From: JAFDWR01 sp038216655
GTDB lineage: Bacteria; Armatimonadota; Fimbriimonadia; Fimbriimonadales; Fimbriimonadaceae
Length of the DNA stretch: 64,000 nucleotides
Assembly (NCBI GenBank): GCA_038216655.1
Contig: JBBQPZ010000012.1
Span: 1-64,000, forward strand
Direction of reading: 5' to 3'
Part shown: piece by piece, positions 44,088 to 53,899 of the stretch
How the letters are laid out: each line of letters starts with the position of its first letter
Numbering within the stretch: the stretch's first letter is position 1
The notes under the pieces: model-generated
The model's database searches: none
Told to the model about the DNA's origin: nothing
The model's input: only the letters and a program-made list of their open reading frames with translations
Made by a program: the position numbers and the translations under genes

Positions 44088-45166
44088 AGCGGCTTGACCG
44101 GTACATGATCAAGGAGTTGATCCTGCCGTTCTTCATCGGCACCTTCGCCGTCGTGATGATGTTCGCGGCTAACCAACTCATTTTCATCTTTAAGACCTTT
44201 CCCATGGCCACGGTGCCAAAGATCGCGGTGCTTCAGTCGCTGATCTACAAGCTACCGTTCTGGCTGAACATGACCCTGCCCGTCGGCACCTCGTTGGGGG
44301 CTTCGCTGGCGTTCTCTCGACTCCAGCGGGAGTCGGAGCTGACCGCGATGCGCGCCGCTGGTGCCCGAATCCTGCGGGTCGTTGCTCCTGTCGCGGTTTT
44401 TGGGCTACTCGTCGCTATCGGCAATTTCTTGCTCGTGGAGAAGGTGATGCCGCAGGCGGAGAAGCGTTTCAACGACCTCGCGATTCGAATCGGAATCGCC
44501 TCGGCGGCTCCGAGTTTCCGTGCCCGCGCCGTCGTTTACCTTGATGACTTCACCGCCACCTTTGGATCGGTCACGCGCGGGTCGGATGATTCCCTCGTGC
44601 TGAACGACATCATGCTGTTCGACACCCCCAGCCTAACGGAGCAGCGGTACATCGACGCCAAGCGCGGGACCTACCTGAACGGGGAATGGACGCTCGATAA
44701 CTGCAGGGTGCGCTTGTTCAACGGGGACAACGTGGTCTCGGTTTCGCCTTATAAGGACGGGCAACCGATGAAGATCTATCAGAAGATCGTCATTAAGGAC
44801 CTCTTCACCGGCGCAACTCCCGAAGAGAAGACGCTCGGGGAACTGCGAGACGACATCGCCAAGGGAAAGAAGTCGGGATCGGACACCACCGCTTCCGAAG
44901 TCAAGTACTACACCCGCTTTAGCGTTCCCGCTGCCTGCATCGTCTTCGCGTTGGTCGGGCCAATCTTTGCCGTCATGTTCAGTCGCAGCGGCGCGTTTGT
45001 CGGCGTACTTTTAAGCATCGTGCTGGTGATGCTGTACTACAACGTCTACATCATCTCGACCGAAGTCCTCGGCAACAACGCGGTGGTGCCCGCTTGGCTC
45101 GCCGCTTGGCTACCTAACATTCTCTTTGCCGGGGCGGGTCTGATTGCGATCCGGAGGCTGGAGTGA
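44084..45166 (+). CDS. lptF: LptF/LptG family permease of the LPS export complex
   Basis: The protein has 360 residues from the GTG at 44084, which overlaps the previous stop. It has three N-terminal membrane helices, a periplasmic jellyroll-like domain (about 130-255) and three C-terminal helices, the LptF/LptG layout. Motifs: KRLDRYMIKELILPFF at the start and RLQRESELTAMRAAG (the coupling-helix region for LptB). Only one such gene is present here. In several non-proteobacterial lineages one protein may serve as both LptF and LptG, so the letter is provisional. It directly precedes lptD. Confidence 0.88.
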   Translation: MKRLDRYMIKELILPFFIGTFAVVMMFAANQLIFIFKTFPMATVPKIAVLQSLIYKLPFWLNMTLPVGTSLGASLAFSRLQRESELTAMRAAGARILRVVAPVAVFGLLVAIGNFLLVEKVMPQAEKRFNDLAIRIGIASAAPSFRARAVVYLDDFTATFGSVTRGSDDSLVLNDIMLFDTPSLTEQRYIDAKRGTYLNGEWTLDNCRVRLFNGDNVVSVSPYKDGQPMKIYQKIVIKDLFTGATPEEKTLGELRDDIAKGKKSGSDTTASEVKYYTRFSVPAACIVFALVGPIFAVMFSRSGAFVGVLLSIVLVMLYYNVYIISTEVLGNNAVVPAWLAAWLPNILFAGAGLIAIRRLE

Positions 45167-47493
45167 GACCCCTCCTTCTCCTCGCTGGAATCACGATATC
45201 AGTAGTATCGATGGCGCAAACCACTACTCAAGGAGGTATCCCGCCTGCGGGTCTTCCCCCTGATCAGACCGGCACGCCCCCACTCAACGATTCAAATCAG
45301 AGCCTGCCCAATCAGCCCAAGGGTTTTCCGATCCCGCAACGTCGGGGGCCTCTGCCTCCGCCCGACGCGGGGGACTCCGGGGACCCCTACCTGCGGATCG
45401 TTCACCCGGCCAACTGGTCGAGCAAGAATGGGCACATCGTCGCCGTGGGAGGGGTTGAGATGCTCTATCGGGGCTACCAGCTATTTGCCGACCGCATTGA
45501 CGGAGACACCCACACGAACGTCTTTGTGGCCACGGGCAACGTCCGACTCTTCGGCAAGGACGAGACGGTGGTCGGCGAGAGCATAGAAGTTGACTTCAAC
45601 AACAAGACCTTCGTCGCGACGGATGCCACCTCGGTGGTGCACCCGTCGGCGATCGGGCCAGACGCCAAAGCCGACGTGTTTCTCAAGGGAAGCCGGACTT
45701 ATGGCAACAAGCGGCGAGTGTTCGGCGAGCACACCGCCTTCACGACGTGCGACAAGGAAAAGCCCCACTTCGAACTCGTCGCCGAGCGAACCGACTATCG
45801 CAATGGAACGCGAGTTATCCTGCACAAGGTTCGGGTCAAGCTCTTTGGACGCACGCTGGTTACGCTGCCGTATCTGTCGATCCCTCTGAATCATCCGAAT
45901 TTCAAGTATCTCCCGGAGGTGGGCTACACCGACCAGCTTGGCTATTACATTAAGTCTAGGTTTGGCATCTACGACCATAACCAGAACCACATGGATGGTC
46001 GGCTCGAATACTATACAAAGCTAGGCCTCGGGCTAGGCGCGGACTACACTTACCGAAATAAGAACGATGGTGGCTACGCCACGTTCTTCACCGTAGACGG
46101 TCCTCACCCGCTCTTAGAGTTTAACCAGGATCACAAGATGCGCCTCGGACGTAGCACTCTTGATATCCAGAATTCATATCAGAAGACGAACTACACCGAC
46201 GCGACGAACAACACCATCCTAAATACACGAGTTGCGTTGGTTATCCCACAAGGCAAGTCAAATTCGTCGGTAACGATGTTTAGGAATTCCAACGAGACGA
46301 GCACGTACTCGACTTTGAACGAGAGCCTCGGATTTTCTGATAGTCGCTATTTCAATTCGAAGTTTCACACGAATCTCGATCTGACCTACGTAAACAACCG
46401 AAGCACCTTCTCGTCGAGCTCTCCAGTCCAACGAGAAGAGTTTGACATCCGCTTCCGCGCCACCGAAGATCTGAACAAAGCGAACCTCGATTTCACCTAC
46501 CAGCGCAACATTCCGATTGGCACTGTCGCGAACTTTTTCAGTGCCTCCGACCTCACCCCGATGGTCGCATTGACAACAACCTCCCAGAAATTGCTGGGGG
46601 CGGACAGTCACTTCTATCTGCCGTTCACGGCGGAGGTCTCGCTCGGCCAGTTCTCGGATCCGGTCTCGCACGGCTATTTGAGCCGCACGGACTACAACGT
46701 CAGGTTTAGCCACAACGACCCATTCACCAAGCGCCTAAGATTCGACCTAAATGGCAAATTTGATCAAGGGATGTATTCCGACGGAACCGCACAGTACACC
46801 TTGAACTTCATGCCGACCCTGAGCTACCGCTTAGGGGCGAGAACGCAGGCGAATCTCCGCTACGCGTATTTGCGTCCATACGGGTTTACTCCCCTTCAGA
46901 TCGATCGAACCGGGCAGACGAACCTCTTCACCGGTGACGTGACTTTTCAGCCGCACAAGTATTTCCTCTTCGCTGCCCAGACCGGCTACGACCTCCTTTT
47001 GCTCCAACAGCACCAGAAGACCGCCTATCAACAATTCTCGCTACGCGGCGAGTTCCAACCGCGCCCTTTCTTTTCTTTCCGGGCGCTCTCCACCTACGAT
47101 CCGATCATCGGATCGTGGAGCAATATTCGATTTGACCTCGCGTACAAGCCCGGTTCTACCTTTGTTAGCCTCGGCTCACGTTACGACGGGGTACGCAAGA
47201 GCTGGGCGGCGGTCAACCTGTTCGTCGACGGCCTGAAGTGGGGGCGTCTCAAGACAAGCACGATCCTCAACTATAACGGCTACCTTAAGAAGTTTGAGGC
47301 GCGCCACTTCCAGTTCACGTACGACCTGCACTGCGCGGAGGCCGTGCTCACGGTTCTGGACAATCCGATCGGCTTCCAATCCGGCCGTCAGGTCACGCTC
47401 TTTGTCCGCCTCAAGGCGTTCCCGATGAACTCCAGCTTCGGCACGGGCACGCGGGGTCAGCCGTATGGCACGGGCACCGGCGTCGGTGGCTAA
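45163..47493 (+). CDS. lptD: LptD/OstA-like outer-membrane LPS assembly protein
   Basis: The product has 776 residues. A GTG start overlaps the lptF stop and begins a signal peptide (to about residue 19). A Pro-rich stretch (about 20-68) precedes an OstA/LptA-like domain (about 75-215, with VAVGGVEMLYRGYQLFADRI and VEVDF-like repeats). From about 220 it is a beta-barrel of alternating strands. The LptD plug-barrel and the KV-x-L-x-G pattern fit LptD. LptE and the LptD Cys pairs of E. coli are not obvious. Its stop overlaps the convergent ABC permease stop. Confidence 0.82.
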   Translation: MRPLLLLAGITISVVSMAQTTTQGGIPPAGLPPDQTGTPPLNDSNQSLPNQPKGFPIPQRRGPLPPPDAGDSGDPYLRIVHPANWSSKNGHIVAVGGVEMLYRGYQLFADRIDGDTHTNVFVATGNVRLFGKDETVVGESIEVDFNNKTFVATDATSVVHPSAIGPDAKADVFLKGSRTYGNKRRVFGEHTAFTTCDKEKPHFELVAERTDYRNGTRVILHKVRVKLFGRTLVTLPYLSIPLNHPNFKYLPEVGYTDQLGYYIKSRFGIYDHNQNHMDGRLEYYTKLGLGLGADYTYRNKNDGGYATFFTVDGPHPLLEFNQDHKMRLGRSTLDIQNSYQKTNYTDATNNTILNTRVALVIPQGKSNSSVTMFRNSNETSTYSTLNESLGFSDSRYFNSKFHTNLDLTYVNNRSTFSSSSPVQREEFDIRFRATEDLNKANLDFTYQRNIPIGTVANFFSASDLTPMVALTTTSQKLLGADSHFYLPFTAEVSLGQFSDPVSHGYLSRTDYNVRFSHNDPFTKRLRFDLNGKFDQGMYSDGTAQYTLNFMPTLSYRLGARTQANLRYAYLRPYGFTPLQIDRTGQTNLFTGDVTFQPHKYFLFAAQTGYDLLLLQQHQKTAYQQFSLRGEFQPRPFFSFRALSTYDPIIGSWSNIRFDLAYKPGSTFVSLGSRYDGVRKSWAAVNLFVDGLKWGRLKTSTILNYNGYLKKFEARHFQFTYDLHCAEAVLTVLDNPIGFQSGRQVTLFVRLKAFPMNSSFGTGTRGQPYGTGTGVGG

Positions 47494-48275
47494 GAGGAAG
47501 CGCTCGTGTAGTGCCTGAGCGCAAAGCGCCAGAACACGCGCGAGATGAGCAGGAACGCGCACGCCCAAACAACTCCGAGCCCGACCATCCAAGGATCAGC
47601 GCCGAAAACGAGTTGGCGCGCGGGAATGGTCGCGATGAAGGCCAGCGGAACCGCGAAGGTGAACATCCGCTGGATACCGCCGGGATAAATGTCGATCGGG
47701 AATCTCGCGACTTGCTGCACAGATTCGCCAAGCACCCAGAGGTTGTCCACCCGCACAAGCCAAATACCGGTCGTCATCAGGATCAGGTTGAAGGAGTAGA
47801 AGATCAGGATCGAGCAGACGACGAGCACCAGGTAGCAGAGCCAGGAGAGTGAGGAAGGGTGGACACCCGCGACCGAGACGCCGATCCCCACCATTGAAAT
47901 CCCCGCGATCAGGGTGCCGATCTGGTCGAAATTGAACTTGCGGGTGGAGATCCAGAACTGGGTGTCAATCGGTTTCGTGATGATGAAATCAAGCGTTCCC
48001 TTGCGGACATGTTCAGGGATCTCCTGCAGAGACATAAACAAAGCCATCATCACGGAGTTCATGAGGAACCCCGTCGCCGCTAAGACGAATGCGTCGCCCC
48101 GAGACCAACCCGCGACCGAGTTCGTGTTCCGATAGATCACGAGCAAGATCATCAGGAAGAACGCGATCCACATCACGTTCTGGAGCACCTTGGCGAAGAA
48201 GTTCGCGCGGAACTCGAGCTCGCGGGCAAACGAGCTTGTGAAGAACGTGCGATAGATCCGCCAATAACGCGCCAC
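47490..48275 (-). CDS. ABC-2 type permease (PF06182-like)
   Basis: The product has 261 residues from the GTG at 48275 (the open frame reaches to 48326). It has six membrane helices and family motifs TKPIDTQFWISTRKFN and FPIDIYPGGIQRMF followed by ATIPARQLVFG. These permeases usually pair with a second permease and an ATPase in one operon, but neither is adjacent here. The substrate is unknown. Its start lies about 40 bases from the divergent gene at 48314. Confidence 0.82.
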   Translation of the reverse strand: MARYWRIYRTFFTSSFARELEFRANFFAKVLQNVMWIAFFLMILLVIYRNTNSVAGWSRGDAFVLAATGFLMNSVMMALFMSLQEIPEHVRKGTLDFIITKPIDTQFWISTRKFNFDQIGTLIAGISMVGIGVSVAGVHPSSLSWLCYLVLVVCSILIFYSFNLILMTTGIWLVRVDNLWVLGESVQQVARFPIDIYPGGIQRMFTFAVPLAFIATIPARQLVFGADPWMVGLGVVWACAFLLISRVFWRFALRHYTSASS

Positions 48276-48313
48276 GCTCAACAGCCTACCGTCGGGGGTA
48301 CCCTTCGCGCGAC

Positions 48314-50263
48314 ATGCTCGGCGCACTCATTACCCTCCTGTATTGCGCCGCCTCGGTGGGGCTCGGGCGTTGGATTCTTTCCCGCTGGACCGCCGAACTT
48401 GATCCTGCCGCGAGGTTTGGCGTCCACGGCCTAACCGGCCTCGTCGCCACCGGCACTCTAACCCTGTTCATCGGGCTAATTCCAGGGGGATTGAAGTGGG
48501 GTGTCGGGGTGATCGGTGTCCTCGCTCTGCTGGGACTCGCGGGACTGAGAGGGCAAACCCTGGCCCTCAAGCTGCCCAAGGATGGGAGACTCGCCGCCGT
48601 GGGCGCGATTGCCATCGCCGGGCTGTTTGCCCTGATGGGGGTTCTCGCCCCGAGCGACACGGTCGATTGGGATTCACTCGCCTATCATATGGCGGTTCCC
48701 AAGCTGTGGCTCGCCGCCGGTCAGATCCAGTTCGTCTCGTTTATCCATCACAGTAATTTCCCATTTTCAGTCGACAACTTGTACATATGGGGCCTCGCCT
48801 GGGGAGGGCAAGCCGGGGCGAAGGCGTTCTCCATCGGGTTCTTCGTATTTGGAGTCGCGGCGATCTTCGGGCTCGCCCGAACTCAATATGGCGAGAAAGC
48901 TGGTTGGTGGTCGAGCCTCATCTTTGGCACGACGCCAATGGTGGTCTGGCTCACCGGCAGCGCCTACATCGACGTCGCCAATGGCCTATTCGCGGGGCTC
49001 GGGATTCTCTTCACTGCACGCTGGCTGACTTCCAAATCCACACCGGACGCGGTCCTCGCCGGCGTCTTCGCGGGCATGTGCATGGCCAGCAAGTATACGG
49101 GCCTCCAGATCTTGTTTGCAATCTTCGCGATCCTCGCGATCTATGGAGTCTTGAACAAGGACCTCAAGAATCACGCCCGGGCTGTGGCGCTCATCGGCGG
49201 GATCGCCGTCGCGATCTCATGCCCCTGGTACGTCAAGAACATCATCAACACCGGCAACCCGGTGTATCCGTTCTTCTATTCGGTGTTCGGGGGGAAGAAC
49301 TGGGACGCCTTCAGCGAGAAGATCTATAAGGAGCAGCAACAAACCTTCGGCACCGGGCGGCCGATGCCGGAGGATGGCTCCGACTACGTTTCCCATCCCC
49401 TCGAACCGGCCCGTCTCGGTGGCTCCATCCTCGGATTGGCCTACCAGCCCGGACGCTACATCGACCCGCACCCGACCGCGGGTGGCGGTGTCCCCTTCGG
49501 CTCCCTCGGGTTCGTCGCGCTGGCGTCCGGGTTGTGGTGGCTGGCGAGCGGGCGATCAAAACGCTTTGAGCTGAGCATCCTCGCCTCGATCGGTCTCTGC
49601 CTTGTCCTCTGGTTCTTCCTGAGCCAGCAGTCGCGCTACATCCTCGGGTTGACGGTGCCATTGTGCGTGCTTGCCGGGGGAGTCATCGCGACCCTGAGGC
49701 TCGGGGTCATCCTCGCTGCCGGAGCCATCCTCCAGGCGGGGCTGGGGCTGTACGCGATCAAATCGGCTCGAACGGACACCCAACTTCAAGTGGTAACGGG
49801 GAAGGTCACCTCGGAGCAGTACCAAACCGAACTCGTACGGTTCTACGAACCCGCGCAGTGGATCAACGAGAACGTCAATGGCAAGATTGGCCTCTATGAT
49901 GAGGTTTTTGGATTCTTCTTGGACATGCCGTATTTCTGGGCGGGACCCGGCCACACGACCGAACTCGACTACGAGCACCTCTCCGATGGGCAAGGGCTAA
50001 TCGATAAGTTAAAGAATCAGTCGATAACTGCTATTTACATAGACCTCTCGACGACCTTTGGCCCCGACCACGAAAAGCGAGATCAATGGATCGCCGCCGC
50101 GGGCATTCAAGCACCGCCCCACCCCTACTCGCAGGAAGACATCGCGGAGAACTCCAAGGACATCCGCAATAAGTTCAAGATCCTCCTTGCTGAAGCGATC
50201 GCCACCGGCCAATTGAAGTTGGTGAAGGCCTTCGGGAGCCGCCTGATCTTCGAACTCCAGTAG
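48314..50263 (+). CDS. GT-C type membrane glycosyltransferase-like protein
   Basis: The protein has 649 residues and about eleven helices. The first loop carries the GT-C signature D-x-D/E pattern, SDTVDWDSLAYHMAVPKLW, near residue 118, followed by Asn/His-rich FIHHSNFPFS. The C-terminal region is a soluble domain of roughly 160 residues. Enzymes of this class move sugars from a lipid phosphate donor. The family looks like the ArnT/PMT group but is not closely matched. The ATG at 48314 is used. Confidence 0.7.
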   Translation: MLGALITLLYCAASVGLGRWILSRWTAELDPAARFGVHGLTGLVATGTLTLFIGLIPGGLKWGVGVIGVLALLGLAGLRGQTLALKLPKDGRLAAVGAIAIAGLFALMGVLAPSDTVDWDSLAYHMAVPKLWLAAGQIQFVSFIHHSNFPFSVDNLYIWGLAWGGQAGAKAFSIGFFVFGVAAIFGLARTQYGEKAGWWSSLIFGTTPMVVWLTGSAYIDVANGLFAGLGILFTARWLTSKSTPDAVLAGVFAGMCMASKYTGLQILFAIFAILAIYGVLNKDLKNHARAVALIGGIAVAISCPWYVKNIINTGNPVYPFFYSVFGGKNWDAFSEKIYKEQQQTFGTGRPMPEDGSDYVSHPLEPARLGGSILGLAYQPGRYIDPHPTAGGGVPFGSLGFVALASGLWWLASGRSKRFELSILASIGLCLVLWFFLSQQSRYILGLTVPLCVLAGGVIATLRLGVILAAGAILQAGLGLYAIKSARTDTQLQVVTGKVTSEQYQTELVRFYEPAQWINENVNGKIGLYDEVFGFFLDMPYFWAGPGHTTELDYEHLSDGQGLIDKLKNQSITAIYIDLSTTFGPDHEKRDQWIAAAGIQAPPHPYSQEDIAENSKDIRNKFKILLAEAIATGQLKLVKAFGSRLIFELQ

Positions 50264-50281
50264 GGGTACCCTCACTCAGGA

Positions 50282-51247
50282 ATGAACTACCGAAAGCTGG
50301 GCCGCTATGGCATCCGTGTCAGTGAAGTGGCGCTGGGGGGCTGGCTCACCCAAGGTCGCACGCTAAGCGACGCCACCACCACTTCGATCGTCCAGCGAGC
50401 CTTCGATCTGGGCATCAACTTCTTCGATACCGCCGACGTTTACAACGGGGGAGAAGCCGAGAAATCGCTCGCTGTCGCGATTGCCGGAATGCGCCGGGCT
50501 GATCTCGTCATTGGCACCAAATGCTACTTCCCGATGAGCGACAAGCCCAACGACCGGGGCCTCGGGCGCAAACACATTTTTGAATCTGTCCACGACAGCC
50601 TGAAACGGCTCAAGACCGACTACATCGACATGATGCAGTTCCACCGCTTCGACGCGGAGACGCCGATGGACGAGACGGTGCGGGCGATCGACGACCTCAT
50701 CAAGCAGGGCAAGGTCCTCTATTGGGGCGTCAGCGAGTGGAAGGGACATCAGATTCTCGAAGCGGTTCGAATAGCTGAAAAGCTCAATGCAAACCCGCCT
50801 GCCAGTAACCAGCCGCAGTACAACATGCTCCACCGCGACATCGAGGATGCGGTCATCCCGGTCTCGCTTCAGAACGGGATCGGCAACGTCGTCTGGTCGC
50901 CACTCGCTCAAGGCATCTTGACCGGCAAGTACGTGCCCGGCCAGCCACTGCCCGAAGGCTCGCGCGGTGCCGACGCGAAGTCCAACCAGTTCATGACCGG
51001 CATGCTGAACGACGAACTCCTCACCCGTGTTCAGAAGCTAAAGGACTTCGCCAACAAGCAGGGGCATCCGCTCGCTCAGTTCGCGCTGGCCTGGTGCCTG
51101 CGTCAGAAGGCGGTCAGTTCCGTTATCGTCGGCGCCACCAGCATCGAACAACTTGAACTCAACGCAGGGGCGTCCGGCATCATGCTCGATGCGGAAGTAT
51201 GGTCGGAAGCGGAGAGGATTCTGGAGGGGACGACCGATGGCGACTAA
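50282..51247 (+). CDS. Aldo/keto reductase
   Basis: The enzyme has 321 residues, a TIM-barrel NADPH oxidoreductase close to the potassium-channel beta-subunit/YghZ group. Catalytic residues are visible: Asp and Tyr in FFDTADVYNGGEAEKSL, Lys in IGTKCYFPMS and His in DMMQFHRFD, with WSPLAQGILTGKY and SVIVGATSIEQL for cofactor binding. The substrate is unknown. The stop overlaps the next gene start by about 11 bases. Confidence 0.9.
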   Translation: MNYRKLGRYGIRVSEVALGGWLTQGRTLSDATTTSIVQRAFDLGINFFDTADVYNGGEAEKSLAVAIAGMRRADLVIGTKCYFPMSDKPNDRGLGRKHIFESVHDSLKRLKTDYIDMMQFHRFDAETPMDETVRAIDDLIKQGKVLYWGVSEWKGHQILEAVRIAEKLNANPPASNQPQYNMLHRDIEDAVIPVSLQNGIGNVVWSPLAQGILTGKYVPGQPLPEGSRGADAKSNQFMTGMLNDELLTRVQKLKDFANKQGHPLAQFALAWCLRQKAVSSVIVGATSIEQLELNAGASGIMLDAEVWSEAERILEGTTDGD

Positions 51248-51743
51248 CCCAACCACGATCGGCTGGGGCGGAGAAACTGAGTTCGAGAAGCGCCGCGGCG
51301 TAAGCGCGGTCGAAATTCGTGGCGGGTTCGCCCAGGCGCACGTCTCGCACTTGGAAGGCGACCTAGTTCAGGCTCGGCTGGAGGTGCTCAAGGCGATCGG
51401 CGACAAAGGGATCTCGCTCGACTTCCTCAAGCTCACCCCGAGCGGCCTGTCGTTCCTCATCAAGCAATCCGAATGCGATGCGCTCGAGCAGGTGCTGACC
51501 GAGGTTAATGCGCACCACTCGATCAAGCCAAGCCGCGCGATTGTGCTCGTCCATGCGGTGAACATCCGCGACGAAGAAGGAATGCTCGCGGCGATCATGC
51601 ACGCGGCGATGTCGAGTTCGGCGAAGGTCGACCACATTTCCGACATGCACGATCGACTCCTGATGGTCGTCGACGCCGAGGACGCGGAGCGACTCCGCGC
51701 GAAGCTGGAGGAATCCGGACTGGGAGGCAGCCATGCGAATTAA
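51237..51743 (+). CDS. Stand-alone ACT-domain protein upstream of aspartate kinase
   Basis: The product has 168 residues from the ATG at 51237. It reads as two ACT-type alpha/beta units (about 20-80 and 95-160), with patterns VEIRGGFAQAHVSHLEG and IVLVHAVNIRDEEGMLAAIM. The overlap with lysC by 11 bases and with the AKR by 11 bases makes an operon clear. It could be a separate regulatory subunit that binds amino acids and controls aspartate kinase. The role is an inference from context. Confidence 0.7.
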   Translation: MATNPTTIGWGGETEFEKRRGVSAVEIRGGFAQAHVSHLEGDLVQARLEVLKAIGDKGISLDFLKLTPSGLSFLIKQSECDALEQVLTEVNAHHSIKPSRAIVLVHAVNIRDEEGMLAAIMHAAMSSSAKVDHISDMHDRLLMVVDAEDAERLRAKLEESGLGGSHAN

Positions 51744-53082
51744 AGTCATGAAATTCGGCGGCACGAGCGTCGCCACCCCGGAAGCTCGGCTCCAGTCCGC
51801 CATGCGCGTCGTCTCGGCCCGCGAACAGGGCTTCTCTCCCGTCGTAGTGGTCAGCGCAATCGGCCGCAAGGGTGCGCCGTATGCGACCGACACCCTTTTG
51901 AACCTCCTCAAAGAGATCGACCCAAACGTCGAGCCCGATCCACGCGAACTCGACCTGCTCATCGCTTGCGGCGAGATCCTGAGCTCGGTCATCTTTGCCC
52001 ACACGCTAAAGACCCTGGGCCACCCGGCGCAAGCCTTCCGCGGCGGGCAGGCTGGGATCCGCACCGACGGCGTCTACGGCAACGCTCGCATCATCGGGAT
52101 CAACCCAGTGAGCCTTTTCCGAAGCGTCGAGCAGGGCTACATCCCGGTCGTCTGTGGCTTCCAGGGTGTGGCCGTCATGGGCGATGGCGCACCCGGTGGG
52201 GAACTCACCACCCTCGGTCGCGGCGGCTCGGACACCACCGGCGCGGCGATCGGTGCGGCGATGCGGGCCGATGCGGTCGAAATCTTCACCGATGTCGACG
52301 GCATCAAGACCGCCGACCCCGACTACGTGAAGAAAGCGCCAACCCTGCGGACGGTTACCTACGACGAGGTCGCCGAAATGGCCCACCTCGGCGCGAAGGT
52401 AGTACACCCTCGCGCCGCAGAGATCGCGATGCATCACGACATCCCGCTCTGGGTCAAGAACACCTTCTCGGACGAACCCGGCACCGAGATCGTCCGCCGC
52501 GAGCAGTTCCCGGGCCGCCGGGTGACCGGCGTGAGCCACACCGGCAAGCTTGTTTACCTTCAGTTCGATCTCGCTGAGGCGAGCGAGGCTCACCGGACGA
52601 CCCTCGAGACCCGCATCTACGAGCTTGCCTCGCAGCACAACGTCAACCTTTACATGCTCAACATCTCGCCTTCGGGCACGGGGTTCGCGGTCCCGCGCGA
52701 CCAGTATCCGGTCGTGAAGGACCTGCTGGACGGCCTCGTGGTCCCGCTGGACGAGGGTGGCCGAGTGGTCTACCTATTCCAAATCGGCCCAGCTTCGCGC
52801 GAGGTTGAAACCCAAGCCAAGCTCCTCGGCCCGCTCGGCGAGATCCGCCGGGTGCGCGCCGCGCTTACCGAAGGAACGACCATGGTCTCCTTGATCGGCC
52901 ACGAGTACATGCAGCAGGCGGGCCTGTTCCACGCCGTGCTGAAGACACTCGCCGACAATCAGGTGCCGGTGCTGCAGACGTCGGACAGCGACTTCTCCCT
53001 CTCGGTCCTCGTGCCGGAGTCGGACGCGCACCGCGCGGTTCGCGCCCTGCACGACCAGTTCGGCCTGGCCGAGGTCGTCTAA
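51733..53082 (+). CDS. lysC: Aspartate kinase
   Basis: The enzyme has 449 residues, one catalytic domain plus C-terminal ACT domains. It phosphorylates aspartate in lysine, threonine and methionine synthesis. Key motifs: KFGGTSVATPE near the start, GEILSS, GRGGSDTTGAAIG and DVDGIKTADPDYV. The ACT part begins near residue 270 and includes LFHAVLKTLADNQVPVLQT. The ATG at 51733 is used. folP follows after one base. Confidence 0.93.
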   Translation: MRIKVMKFGGTSVATPEARLQSAMRVVSAREQGFSPVVVVSAIGRKGAPYATDTLLNLLKEIDPNVEPDPRELDLLIACGEILSSVIFAHTLKTLGHPAQAFRGGQAGIRTDGVYGNARIIGINPVSLFRSVEQGYIPVVCGFQGVAVMGDGAPGGELTTLGRGGSDTTGAAIGAAMRADAVEIFTDVDGIKTADPDYVKKAPTLRTVTYDEVAEMAHLGAKVVHPRAAEIAMHHDIPLWVKNTFSDEPGTEIVRREQFPGRRVTGVSHTGKLVYLQFDLAEASEAHRTTLETRIYELASQHNVNLYMLNISPSGTGFAVPRDQYPVVKDLLDGLVVPLDEGGRVVYLFQIGPASREVETQAKLLGPLGEIRRVRAALTEGTTMVSLIGHEYMQQAGLFHAVLKTLADNQVPVLQTSDSDFSLSVLVPESDAHRAVRALHDQFGLAEVV

Positions 53083-53083
53083 C

Positions 53084-53899
53084 GTGTCCAAGCCGTTGCT
53101 GATGGGGGTGCTGAACGTCACCCCCGACTCGTTCAGCGACGGCGGGCAGTTCTTCGACCTTGAGGTCGCCATCAACGCCGGCCAGCAAATGGCGCGCGAT
53201 GGGGCGGACTTGATCGATGTCGGTGGAGAGTCGACGCGTCCGGGTTCGGAAGGCGTGGCCGTGAACGAAGAATTGAGGCGCGTCGTCCCCGTGGTTTCGG
53301 CCCTGGCCGCTCGTGGCATCAGAGTCTCGATTGACACGATGAAGCCCGCGGTCGCGCATGCCGCCCTGCAAGCAGGTGCCTCGATGGTGAACGACGTCTC
53401 CGGCCTCCGTGATCCAGCGATGCGTAAGGTCTGCGCAGACCAAGGTTGCGAGGTCGCAATCATGCATATGCGGGGTGAGCCTCGGACCATGCAGCTTTCG
53501 CCAACCTACAAGGACGTGGTTAGCGAAGTGCGCGCTTATCTTCTGGCCCAAGCCATCGAGGCGGAGCACGCGGGGATCAATCCCGCCAAGATTTGGCTCG
53601 ACCCGGGAATCGGGTTCGGCAAGACCTTGAATCACAATCTGAAATTGGTCAAGCACCTGGACAAGCTGGTGGACACGGGCTATCAGATACTGGTTGGCGC
53701 GAGTCGCAAGAGCTTCCTTGGCAAGATTCTGAGCGGCGAGGCGGCCCCCGCCCCCGTCGACGAAAGGCTGGAGGGCACCCTGGTCGTGCACGCGATCGCC
53801 CAGGCGGCAGGAGTCAAGATGATAAGGGCGCACGACGTCCCCCAGGCGCGACGGGCGATCGATACATGCGCTGCGGTTATGGAGGCGGATCAACAATGA
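53084..53899 (+). CDS. folP: Dihydropteroate synthase
   Basis: The enzyme has 271 residues, a TIM barrel joining p-aminobenzoate to dihydropterin pyrophosphate in folate synthesis. It starts with GTG at 53084 and the family motif LMGVLNVTPDSFSDGG is at residues 6-21. DVGGESTRPG, SIDTMKPAVA, NDVSGLRD, MHMRGEP and DPGIGFGKTLNHNL with GASRKSFLG follow. The stop overlaps the downstream peptidase start as ATGA. Confidence 0.95.
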   Translation: MSKPLLMGVLNVTPDSFSDGGQFFDLEVAINAGQQMARDGADLIDVGGESTRPGSEGVAVNEELRRVVPVVSALAARGIRVSIDTMKPAVAHAALQAGASMVNDVSGLRDPAMRKVCADQGCEVAIMHMRGEPRTMQLSPTYKDVVSEVRAYLLAQAIEAEHAGINPAKIWLDPGIGFGKTLNHNLKLVKHLDKLVDTGYQILVGASRKSFLGKILSGEAAPAPVDERLEGTLVVHAIAQAAGVKMIRAHDVPQARRAIDTCAAVMEADQQ

